A stretch of DNA of 9,518 nucleotides from Ruminococcaceae bacterium UBA6857 (lineage in GTDB: Bacteria > Bacillota > Clostridia > Oscillospirales > Acutalibacteraceae), in the NCBI GenBank assembly GCA_002451715.1, contig DKDD01000039.1, positions 4,584 through 14,101 of the forward strand, in the 5' to 3' direction. Within the stretch, counting starts at the first letter, position 1; each line of letters opens with the position of its first letter. Of this stretch, positions 1 to 4,939 are shown in pieces. The notes under the pieces were generated by a model, which worked only from the letters and a program-made list of their open reading frames with translations, was not told where the DNA came from and made no database searches. Both the position numbers and the translations under genes were made by a program.

Positions 1-613
1 TCCCGCCGAGATAAAAAACATCGCAAAGCTTTGCAAAATCTTCAAGCGTTACGTCGTTTTCTTTTGCGCCGAGACCGTATCCCATTCTTGCGCCGTCAAC
101 AAAAAGATATATTCCGAATTTGCGGCAGACGCGGCTTATTTCGGTTAGTTCTTTGAGTGAATAAAGAGTGCCTTTTTCCGTCGGGAACGAGATGTAAACC
201 ATTTTCGGCTCTGTGAGATATTCCGCTTCGCCGGAATCAAGATAGGCGCGGGCGCAGTTTTCAATTTGTTCGGCGGTGATTTTTCCGTCCGTGTCGGGGA
301 GCGAAAGAATTTTATGCCCCGCGTTTTCAATCGAGGCGGCTTCGTGGCAGTTGATGTGCCCTGTATCGGGCGCAATAACGCTTTGAACACTGTTCAGCGC
401 CGAAGCGATCACAACAAAATTTGCCTGAGTTGCACCCGGAAAAAACTTTACTTCCGCGTTCGGGCAGGAGACAAGTTCTTTAATTTTTTTCTCGGCTTTT
501 TCGCATAATTCGTCTTCGCCGTAGCCGGCAAAAGAGGTTTCGTTTTTGTTTTGAAGTGCTTCAAGAACACAGTTCAAAGCGCCGCGGTTATAATCATTGT
601 TGAATCGAATCAT
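1..613 (-). CDS. Threonine aldolase / beta-eliminating lyase family PLP enzyme, C-terminus cut by window edge
   Basis: Translating the minus strand from the ATG at 613 gives 204 residues with no stop before the window ends. The family (fold-type I PLP lyases, including low-specificity L-threonine aldolase) splits threonine to glycine and acetaldehyde in the cytoplasm, or acts on related beta-hydroxy amino acids. Visible landmarks are the phosphate-binding segment FFPGATQAN near residues 58-66, the His of GHINCHEAASIE (H90) expected to stack on the PLP ring, the segment ISFPTEKGTLYSLKEL at 141-156, and FVDGARMGYGL at 171-181, whose Asp contacts the PLP nitrogen. The PLP lysine should follow the last visible residues YLGG and lies outside the window. 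Family members are about 340 residues, so roughly 60% is present. The start is supported by GGGAG at 621-625, seven bases upstream. Substrate is not determined; a tryptophanase-like or other beta-eliminating activity is less likely but possible. Confidence 0.88.
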   Translation of the reverse strand, partial: MIRFNNDYNRGALNCVLEALQNKNETSFAGYGEDELCEKAEKKIKELVSCPNAEVKFFPGATQANFVVIASALNSVQSVIAPDTGHINCHEAASIENAGHKILSLPDTDGKITAEQIENCARAYLDSGEAEYLTEPKMVYISFPTEKGTLYSLKELTEISRVCRKFGIYLFVDGARMGYGLGAKENDVTLEDFAKLCDVFYLGG

Positions 614-646
614 ATTATATCTCCCAAAATTTTTCGTCCTATATTC

Positions 647-675
647 ATGATATCATCAAAAGAAAGGAAAGTCAA
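647..675 (-). promoter_or_regulatory. Candidate sigma-A promoter of the lyase gene
   Basis: On the minus strand a -35 box TTGACT (670-675) and a -10 box TATCAT (647-652) are separated by exactly 17 bases. Transcription would start about 27 bases before the lyase ATG at 613. Both boxes differ from consensus at one or two positions, and the spacing is ideal. Confidence 0.7.
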
Positions 676-718
676 ACAAAAGCTTTTCTTTCTTATCGGT
701 GCCGGTGAAGTAAAACCG

Positions 719-734
719 TATGTTGTACTACATA
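719..734. promoter_or_regulatory. Imperfect 16-bp palindrome upstream of lyase promoter (possible operator)
   Basis: TATGTTGTACTACATA pairs with its own reverse complement at 7 of 8 positions, with one T-T mismatch. It sits about 44 bases upstream of the -35 box of the lyase promoter, a position where an activator could bind. No known regulator motif is recognised, and a palindrome of this size could arise by chance. Confidence 0.3.
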
Positions 735-855
735 AAAACTTCTTTTAGATGCGGCTTTGTGAGGCTCAAAAAAAACAATATGTTTTGGCGCCCGAAGTAT
801 ATTCTGCTGTCGTGCTTTGCTATGCCGTTTTCTCCGGCACGTCAAAGTTTTCACC

Positions 856-893
856 CAAAACAAAAAACCGTTGAAATTGTTACATTTCAACGG
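856..893 (-). terminator. Intrinsic terminator of the aminotransferase/cyclodeaminase operon
   Basis: Read on the minus strand, a perfect 10-bp stem (884-893 with 868-877) encloses a six-base loop and runs directly into a T-rich tail of six T, G, then four T. It lies about 105 bases beyond the cyclodeaminase stop codon at 998. The plus strand lacks a T tract after the hairpin, so termination is expected for minus-strand transcripts only. Confidence 0.88.
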
Positions 894-929
894 TCTTAAG
901 TTGGCTGTTGCGAACCATTATGATGCCAC

Positions 930-951
930 CTTGATTTTTGAAAAAATCAAG
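930..951. other. Weak A/T-rich hairpin after the cyclodeaminase gene
   Basis: A 9-bp inverted repeat (930-938 with 943-951) encloses the four bases TGAA. It lies between the cyclodeaminase stop and the strong terminator. It has only two G-C pairs and no T tract after it on the minus strand, so it is unlikely to terminate alone. It may be a 3' stabilising element or chance. Confidence 0.3.
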
Positions 952-997
952 AATTTCTCGCCGTTTTTCAAGAAAAATTATCCGCTGAACCGTTTTC

Positions 998-1981
998 TCA
1001 AAATGAAAACCATCTTCCGAGATTGCGATTCACTGCTGCCTGATAAACCATTGCGGCTGTCACATTATCCTGAACAGCCATACCGGTAGTATCAAAAATT
1101 GTAATTTCATCGTTGTTCGTTCGTCCCGGCTTTTTTTCTGCAATCAGTTCGCCGATTTCCCCGTAAATATCGGATTCTTTGATATACCCCGAAATAATGG
1201 CGTTGCGCGTTTCTCCGCGTGAGATACATTGCGCAATGTTGTCATTTACAATCTTTGCATTGCAAAAGACGGTTGGCTCTAACTCGTTTTTTTCTGCCAT
1301 ATCTGCACCGACGGCAATAATGTGCGTTCCTTTGCTGACGAGCCCAGCAGGCACAAGAAAGTTTTTTGACGGAGTTGTGGTTACAATAACATCTGCACTT
1401 TGCAATGCTTTTTCCACAGTATCGCAGACAGTCACGGAAACAGGCAATTCAGTTTCAACATCTTCTTTATATTTTAACAACGCAGAAGTATTACGGCTGT
1501 ATACCCTAACTTGCTTAATCGGAAGTACCTGACTTAGGGCATAGACTTGTAGCCTCGCCTGTGTTCCGCTGCCGATGACACAAACCGTTTCCGAGTCTTT
1601 TCTTGCCAGATATTCGGCTGAAACTGCTCCCGCTGCGGCTGTACGGATGCCGGTAATCAGACTTCCGTCCATGATACAGAGAACGGCACCCGTTGCGGCG
1701 TCTAAAATCTGAATTGTACCGATCATAGTCGGCAAGTCGTTTATTTTTCCGTTATCATAAAAACCGGAAGCAATTTTGACCGACACATATTTATTCAAGA
1801 GATTGCAGCAGGATTTTATATCCGTTTCACCGTTATACTCGGGCATTTCCATAGACACAATATCCGGCTGTTGAATTTTTCCCTGCTGAAATGCAAGATA
1901 TCCGTCCTTAACGGCAGTAATGACATTATCCATTGTCAGAATCGACTGAACATCGTTTTTGCTTAATAATAATGTTTTCAT
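998..1981 (-). CDS. Ornithine cyclodeaminase / mu-crystallin family NAD(P)-dependent enzyme
   Basis: This is a full-length 327-residue member of a family that includes ornithine cyclodeaminase (ornithine to proline plus ammonia), ketimine reductases, archaeal alanine dehydrogenase and SbnB-type synthases; all act in the cytoplasm with NAD(P). Visible features are the probable catalytic Lys in YVSVKIA (K69), the segment DGSLITGIRTAAAG (105-118), the Rossmann nucleotide loop VIGSGTQARLQ (135-145), the probable catalytic Asp in AVGADMAEKNELEP (D227), and DTTGMAVQDNVTA (297-309). It starts 24 bases after the aminotransferase stop codon, with purine-rich AAGGAAAG before the ATG, so the two are almost certainly co-transcribed. 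Leucine codons are mixed (by my count 6 TTA, 5 TTG, 4 CTG, 4 CTC, 3 CTT, 2 CTA), unlike the fucose operon. The substrate cannot be read from sequence; a ketimine reductase or amino acid dehydrogenase role is as likely as true cyclodeaminase. Confidence 0.9.
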   Translation of the reverse strand: MKTLLLSKNDVQSILTMDNVITAVKDGYLAFQQGKIQQPDIVSMEMPEYNGETDIKSCCNLLNKYVSVKIASGFYDNGKINDLPTMIGTIQILDAATGAVLCIMDGSLITGIRTAAAGAVSAEYLARKDSETVCVIGSGTQARLQVYALSQVLPIKQVRVYSRNTSALLKYKEDVETELPVSVTVCDTVEKALQSADVIVTTTPSKNFLVPAGLVSKGTHIIAVGADMAEKNELEPTVFCNAKIVNDNIAQCISRGETRNAIISGYIKESDIYGEIGELIAEKKPGRTNNDEITIFDTTGMAVQDNVTAAMVYQAAVNRNLGRWFSF

Positions 1982-2005
1982 AATCTTTCCTTACCACCTG
2001 AACGG

Positions 2006-3133
2006 TTATCGGGCAAACCCGTTTTCAGACAGAAATTCCTCAAATTTGTCGAGTGCCTCGGGTACGCCCTTGCGACCGTATCCCATTCTGAAATACTGAC
2101 CTTCGACATCATAAATATCGGCAGGCAAAAGAAGAACACATTTTTTGTCCACTGCCATTTGGCAGAAATCTTTAACGGGCATATCTATAAGCAGCTTGTG
2201 AAAAGCAACCGGTCCGCAGGAAATAGGACGCTTACTGAAAAGATCCGTATGACGTGCAAAGAAAGCGTCTGCGTACCTGATATTTTCACGAATCAGATCC
2301 GTGCTTCTTTTAAGTAGCATATCGCCATGCTTTAATGCAATCTTTGAAAGATATTCGGAAGGTGCGGAATCGCAGATACTCATATAGTGTTTGAACTTAA
2401 CAACCTTTTCGAGCGTGTCAATATCCTTTGTTGCAAGCCAGCCGACACGAAGCCCTGCCAAGCCGTATGCTTTGGACATGACGCCGAGAGAAACGCCTTT
2501 TTCATAATGGTCTGCGATCCAATCCCGCTTTTCTCCGTCCATTTCCAATCCCTTATATACTTCATCTGAAAACAGATAAATATTGTGTCTGCGGCAGATA
2601 TCGCAAAGAGTCTCGATTTCCTCATTCGTAAAGGTGTATCCTGTCGGATTGTTTGGTGTGTTGACAGCAATCAGTTTTGTATTCGGCTGAATCAGAGCTT
2701 CAAGTTCATCGAAATCAATCACCCATTTTTCACCGTCGTCGTGAAGATACCACTTTGATACGGTGCAGCCGGGAACGGAGTTGGCCACCTCATAGGCAGA
2801 CTGATAGTTCGGATACATGGCGATCATATGATCGCCGGGATCAAGCATTATATTCATATAACCGAAAATTGCTTCCTGTGCGCCATGAAAAACCAACACA
2901 TTTTCCGCTTTCATATCCCGGTAAAGAGAGGCGATAATACTGCGCAGTTCGGGATCGCCCCATGTTTCCGTATATCCGAGCCAAAGTTTCAGATATTCTT
3001 CTTTTGCTCCCGGTTCCAGAGAAAGCAATTCTTCGGTGCGCATGGATTCACAATCCGACTGCGTAAGCAAGTAAGGCGCAGTAAACTCGTATTTCCCGAA
3101 ATAGCATTCCAACTTAAAATCATTTATCTTCAT
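2006..3133 (-). CDS. Fold-type I (class I/II) PLP-dependent aminotransferase
   Basis: This 375-residue enzyme should move an amino group between an amino acid and a keto acid in the cytoplasm. Family landmarks are in order: FHGAQEAIFGYMN (82-94) near the cofactor phosphate, NTPNNPTG (158-165), the PLP-nitrogen Asp in LFSDEVYKG (D190), the Schiff-base lysine in MSKAYGLAGLRVGW (K221), and the carboxylate-binding Arg in YFRMGYG (R349). The N-terminal FKLECYFGKYEFTAPYLL pattern recalls a subgroup often labelled aspartate/capreomycidine-synthase-like, but I cannot assign a substrate. The ATG at 3133 is chosen because GGAGG lies six bases upstream; an in-frame ATG at 3163 would add ten residues (MTNRQLRRPP) unlike the family. 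It is the first gene of a two-gene operon with the cyclodeaminase, with a promoter at 3169-3197. Codon use is more mixed than in the fucose genes. Confidence 0.9.
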   Translation of the reverse strand: MKINDFKLECYFGKYEFTAPYLLTQSDCESMRTEELLSLEPGAKEEYLKLWLGYTETWGDPELRSIIASLYRDMKAENVLVFHGAQEAIFGYMNIMLDPGDHMIAMYPNYQSAYEVANSVPGCTVSKWYLHDDGEKWVIDFDELEALIQPNTKLIAVNTPNNPTGYTFTNEEIETLCDICRRHNIYLFSDEVYKGLEMDGEKRDWIADHYEKGVSLGVMSKAYGLAGLRVGWLATKDIDTLEKVVKFKHYMSICDSAPSEYLSKIALKHGDMLLKRSTDLIRENIRYADAFFARHTDLFSKRPISCGPVAFHKLLIDMPVKDFCQMAVDKKCVLLLPADIYDVEGQYFRMGYGRKGVPEALDKFEEFLSENGFAR

Positions 3134-3139
3134 AGGAGG

Positions 3140-3144
3140 CCTCC
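3140..3144 (-). promoter_or_regulatory. Ribosome binding site fixing the aminotransferase start
   Basis: GGAGG on the minus strand ends six bases before the ATG at 3133 and rules out the longer frame starting at 3163. The site is one half of a perfect 10-bp palindrome, GGAGGCCTCC (3135-3144), so the Shine-Dalgarno bases are followed at once by their own complement. Confidence 0.8.
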
Positions 3145-3168
3145 GCAATTGCCGATTTGTCAAAGTTA

Positions 3169-3197
3169 ATCATAACACTGAACCGTAAAAAAGTCTA
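3169..3197 (-). promoter_or_regulatory. Candidate sigma-A promoter of the aminotransferase/cyclodeaminase operon
   Basis: A -10 box TATGAT (3169-3174) and a weaker -35 box TAGACT (3192-3197) on the minus strand are 17 bases apart. The predicted start is about 30 bases before the aminotransferase ATG. It lies beyond the tRNA terminator, so the operon need not depend on the tRNA promoter. A TTGACA nearer the gene (around 3158-3163) has no -10 box at suitable spacing. Confidence 0.55.
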
Positions 3198-3252
3198 CTA
3201 CTGTAAGTAAAAACAGTGTGACAAAACTGTAGCCCTAAAGGCTTCTTAGGGA

Positions 3253-3280
3253 ATAGTGAAGAGTGAAAAGGGAATAAGTA
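3253..3280. repeat. Four degenerate 7-bp direct repeats
   Basis: Four consecutive heptads, ATAGTGA, AGAGTGA, AAAGGGA and ATAAGTA, run directly into the tRNA terminator hairpin. The first two differ at two positions and the last two are more worn. No function is evident. It may be a remnant of a short tandem repeat in the spacer between the tRNA unit and the aminotransferase operon. Confidence 0.4.
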
Positions 3281-3310
3281 AAGCCCCAAAGACTTTCGTC
3301 TTTGGGGCTT
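3270..3310 (-). terminator. Intrinsic terminator of the tRNA-Thr/tRNA-Tyr unit
   Basis: A perfect 13-bp stem (3298-3310 with 3281-3293) has a GAAA tetraloop when read on the minus strand, followed by a moderately T-rich tail (TACTTATT). It begins at the base next to the encoded CCA end of tRNA-Tyr. The tail is weaker than a run of T, but the stem is very stable and GNRA-capped. On the plus strand no T tract follows, so its direction is minus. Confidence 0.8.
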
Positions 3311-3395
<85 letters not shown>

Positions 3396-3408
3396 ATATT
3401 AAAAAAGA

Positions 3409-3484
3409 TGGAGCTGGTGGACGGACTCGAACCCCCGACCTGCTGATTACAAATCAGCTGCTCTACCAACTGAGCTACACCAGC
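3409..3484 (-). tRNA. tRNA-Thr (anticodon UGU)
   Basis: The minus strand folds as a 76-nt class I tRNA. The acceptor stem GCTGGTG pairs with CACCAGC, with discriminator T and an encoded CCA. The D arm region reads GCTCAGTTGGTAGAGC; the anticodon stem GCTGA/TCAGC holds the loop TTTGTAA with anticodon TGT; the T arm carries GGGTTCGAGTCC. It is the first tRNA of the transcript, with a leader of about 22 bases after the predicted start. Confidence 0.97.
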
Positions 3485-3506
3485 ATACACCAGCGCGTCC
3501 TTAACG

Positions 3507-3533
3507 CTCGAATAATATACCACATTATTCGAG
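3507..3533. promoter_or_regulatory. Perfect 10-bp inverted repeat over the tRNA promoter
   Basis: CTCGAATAAT (3507-3516) and its exact reverse complement ATTATTCGAG (3524-3533) are separated by seven bases. The repeat spans from the predicted transcription start, across the -10 box, into the spacer, stopping short of the -35 box. Its size and place fit a binding site for a dimeric repressor, but no regulator is known to me for this sequence. Confidence 0.5.
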
Positions 3534-3542
3534 TTACGTCAA
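3514..3542 (-). promoter_or_regulatory. Strong sigma-A promoter of the tRNA-Thr/tRNA-Tyr unit
   Basis: The minus strand carries a -35 box TTGACG (3537-3542) and a -10 box TATATT (3514-3519), each one base off or so from consensus, with a 17-base spacer. Transcription should start near 3507 and run into tRNA-Thr at 3484. This is the best promoter in the window, as expected for stable RNA genes. Confidence 0.88.
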
Positions 3543-3682
3543 GTGTTTTTTTCAAATTTTTTGAATTTTTTTTGCCCGCTTAAAGCGTTAAAGAGAAAAG
3601 CGGATTTTCTCCGGGTTTTTCACAACGTGTTTAAGGATGCTTTAAAAGTTTTTGCCGAAGCCGTGCGATTTTTCAAAAGCAC

Positions 3683-3711
3683 TTTACAGCGCGAATAATA
3701 ATCTGTATAAT
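3683..3711 (+). promoter_or_regulatory. Sigma-A promoter of the fucose operon
   Basis: TTTACA (3683-3688, five of six consensus bases) and a perfect TATAAT (3706-3711) are separated by 17 bases. The predicted start near 3718 gives a leader of about 60 bases before fucA. So good a core promoter on a sugar operon suggests control by a repressor or by catabolite repression rather than by an obligatory activator; that is inference. Confidence 0.82.
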
Positions 3712-3721
3712 ATTATCGGAA

Positions 3722-3742
3722 GTTTTTAACTTTGGTTTTTAA
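3722..3742 (+). promoter_or_regulatory. Direct repeat in the fucose operon leader (possible operator)
   Basis: GTTTTTAA occurs at 3722-3729 and again at 3735-3742, a spacing of 13 bases, starting a few bases after the predicted transcription start. A repressor bound here would block initiation or early elongation. The repeat is A/T-rich and short, so chance is a real alternative. Confidence 0.3.
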
Positions 3743-3766
3743 AACGGAAAAATATGAATCCTATAC

Positions 3767-3772
3767 GGGAGG
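3767..3772 (+). promoter_or_regulatory. Ribosome binding site fixing the fucA start
   Basis: GGGAGG lies seven bases before the ATG at 3780 and selects it over an upstream in-frame GTG at 3732, which would add 16 residues unlike the aldolase family and begins close to the predicted transcript start. Confidence 0.85.
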
Positions 3773-3779
3773 CAAAATA

Positions 3780-4469
3780 ATGGACGAAAAACTTATAAAA
3801 GATCAGCTTTGCGACATTTGTCATAAAATGTGGCAGCTCGGCTGGGTTGCCGCAAACGACGGAAACGTTTCCGTAAAACTTGACGACGGAACTTTTTTTG
3901 CAACACCGACCGGTATGAGCAAAAGCTTCATCACACCCGATAAGCTTGTAAGAATCAACGACAAAGGCGAAGTCCTTGAAGGCGCACCCGGACTCAGACC
4001 GTCTTCCGAAATCAAAATGCACCTTTGCTGCTATCGCGAACGTCCCGACGTCGGCGCGGTTCTTCACGCTCATCCGCCGACAGCAACCGGTTTTGCAATT
4101 GCAAACAAAGCTCTTGACGAATACACAATGATTGAATCCGTTATCGCAATCGGTTCCGTTCCCGTAACGCCTTACGGTACGCCGTCAACCGACGAAGTTC
4201 CAGAAGCCATCAAACCGTATCTTCAGGAACATGATGTAATGCTTCTTCAAAATCACGGTGCACTCACAGTCGGCGCAGACCTCATCACCGCATATTACAG
4301 AATGGAAACGCTTGAGCTTTTTGCAAAAATTTCGCTCAACGCTCATCTTCTCGGCGGTGCACAGGAAATTTCAAAGGAAAACATCGACCGCCTTTGCTCA
4401 ATGCGTGCACAGTACGGCGTTACCGGAAAACACCCCGGTTATAAAAAATATCCGCACGGAAGCCACTGA
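3780..4469 (+). CDS. fucA: Class II aldolase, L-fuculose-1-phosphate aldolase (AraD/FucA family)
   Basis: This 229-residue cytoplasmic enzyme is expected to cleave L-fuculose-1-phosphate to dihydroxyacetone phosphate and L-lactaldehyde, the last step of the pathway encoded here. The four zinc-site residues of E. coli FucA (E73, H92, H94, H155) have counterparts in SSEIKMH (E77), HAHPP (H96, H98) and LLQNHGAL (H159). The N-terminal WVAANDGNVSVKL and TPTGMSK segments match the phosphate-binding part of the family. It is slightly longer than E. coli FucA (215 residues), ending in a basic, His-rich tail. It is the first gene of the operon and is followed 26 bases later by fucU. All 21 leucines use CTT (15) or CTC (6) by my count. 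Related enzymes cleave ribulose or rhamnulose phosphates; operon context favours fuculose phosphate, with rhamnulose phosphate as a possible side substrate. Confidence 0.9.
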   Translation: MDEKLIKDQLCDICHKMWQLGWVAANDGNVSVKLDDGTFFATPTGMSKSFITPDKLVRINDKGEVLEGAPGLRPSSEIKMHLCCYRERPDVGAVLHAHPPTATGFAIANKALDEYTMIESVIAIGSVPVTPYGTPSTDEVPEAIKPYLQEHDVMLLQNHGALTVGADLITAYYRMETLELFAKISLNAHLLGGAQEISKENIDRLCSMRAQYGVTGKHPGYKKYPHGSH

Positions 4470-4495
4470 TATAAGCAAAATTTTGGAGGTACGAT

Positions 4496-4939
4496 ATGCT
4501 TAAAAACATTCCCCCGGTCCTGTCGCCGGAACTTTTGAAAATACTTATGGAAATGGGTCACGGCGACGAAATTGTTATTGCGGACGGAAACTTTCCGTCT
4601 TCGGCAATCGCTCAAAGGCTTGTTCGCCTTGACGGCCACGGAGTTTCGGAAATTCTTGAAGCCGTCATGCGCTTTTTTCCTCTCGACGCATACACCGAAA
4701 AGCCGGTTGCCCTCATGGAAGTTGTCCCCGGAGACCCGGTTGTTCCGACAATTTGGGATGAATACAAAAGAATCCTCAAGACCGCAGAACCCAAGCACTG
4801 CGAAATTGAATATATCGAACGTTTTGCGTTTTATGAACGCGCAAAGAAAGCGTATGCAGTAATCGCAACGGGCGAAAGCGCGATTTATGCGAACATACTT
4901 CTTAAAAAAGGCGTTGTTTCGCCGGAGGACTGCCGATGA
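4496..4939 (+). CDS. fucU: L-fucose mutarotase (RbsD/FucU family)
   Basis: This 147-residue cytoplasmic protein should interconvert the alpha and beta anomers of L-fucose, supplying the form used by the isomerase. It aligns by eye along its full length with E. coli FucU (140 residues). The LSPELLKILMEMGHGDEIVIAD segment carries the catalytic His (H22), and FAFYERAKKAYAVIATGE (110-127) and YANILLKKG (131-139) form the rest of the family signature. The E. coli sequence SDAHFPAHS is replaced by ADGNFPSSA, which looks more like animal fucose mutarotases of the FUOM type. GGAGGT at 4485-4490 precedes the ATG by five bases. Its stop overlaps the start of the kinase (ATGA), so translational coupling is likely. 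Confidence 0.93.
   Translation: MLKNIPPVLSPELLKILMEMGHGDEIVIADGNFPSSAIAQRLVRLDGHGVSEILEAVMRFFPLDAYTEKPVALMEVVPGDPVVPTIWDEYKRILKTAEPKHCEIEYIERFAFYERAKKAYAVIATGESAIYANILLKKGVVSPEDCR

Larger units (their letters stand above)
614..997. other. Intergenic region between lyase and cyclodeaminase genes
   Basis: This 384-base gap contains the ribosome site and promoter of the lyase (621-675), an imperfect palindrome (719-734), the intrinsic terminator of the cyclodeaminase operon (856-893) and a weak A/T-rich hairpin (930-951). I see no convincing protein gene in it: the short open frames lack ribosome sites and family signatures. The stretch 735-855 shows nothing I can assign. Confidence 0.7.
3485..3779. 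other. Divergent promoter region between tRNA unit and fucose operon
   Basis: This 295-base gap holds the minus-strand tRNA promoter with its overlapping inverted repeat (3507-3542), the plus-strand fucose operon promoter (3683-3711), a direct repeat in the fucose leader (3722-3742) and the fucA ribosome site. Between them is an A/T-rich stretch with a hairpin-forming segment, GAGAAAA and TTTTCTC around five bases, near 3593-3611. I see no match to a catabolite-response element and no small gene. Confidence 0.7.

Noticed and set aside
911..918. CGAACCAT shared with the tRNA-Tyr gene (3330-3337), as a possible attachment site flanking an inserted operon
   Set aside because: An eight-base match to some part of a tRNA is expected by chance several times in 3 kb, it is not at the tRNA 3' end, and no integrase is present.
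3134..3163. Upstream in-frame ATG of the aminotransferase adding ten residues
   Set aside because: The extension (MTNRQLRRPP) reads through the strong GGAGG ribosome site and lies at or before the predicted transcript start.
3233..3251. Short inverted repeat CCCTAA / TTAGGG as a second terminator after the tRNAs
   Set aside because: Only six pairs and no T tract follow it on the minus strand; the 13-bp stem next to tRNA-Tyr is a sufficient terminator.
3593..3611. GAGAAAA / TTTTCTC hairpin with later T run, as a plus-strand terminator
   Set aside because: The stem is A/T-rich, there is no plus-strand gene upstream to terminate, and the T run is separated from the stem by CGGG.
3600..3780. 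A catabolite-response element or a riboswitch upstream of fucA
   Set aside because: I looked for the TGWAANCGNTNWCA pattern and for a structured leader; neither is visible, and the predicted leader of about 60 bases is too short for a known riboswitch.
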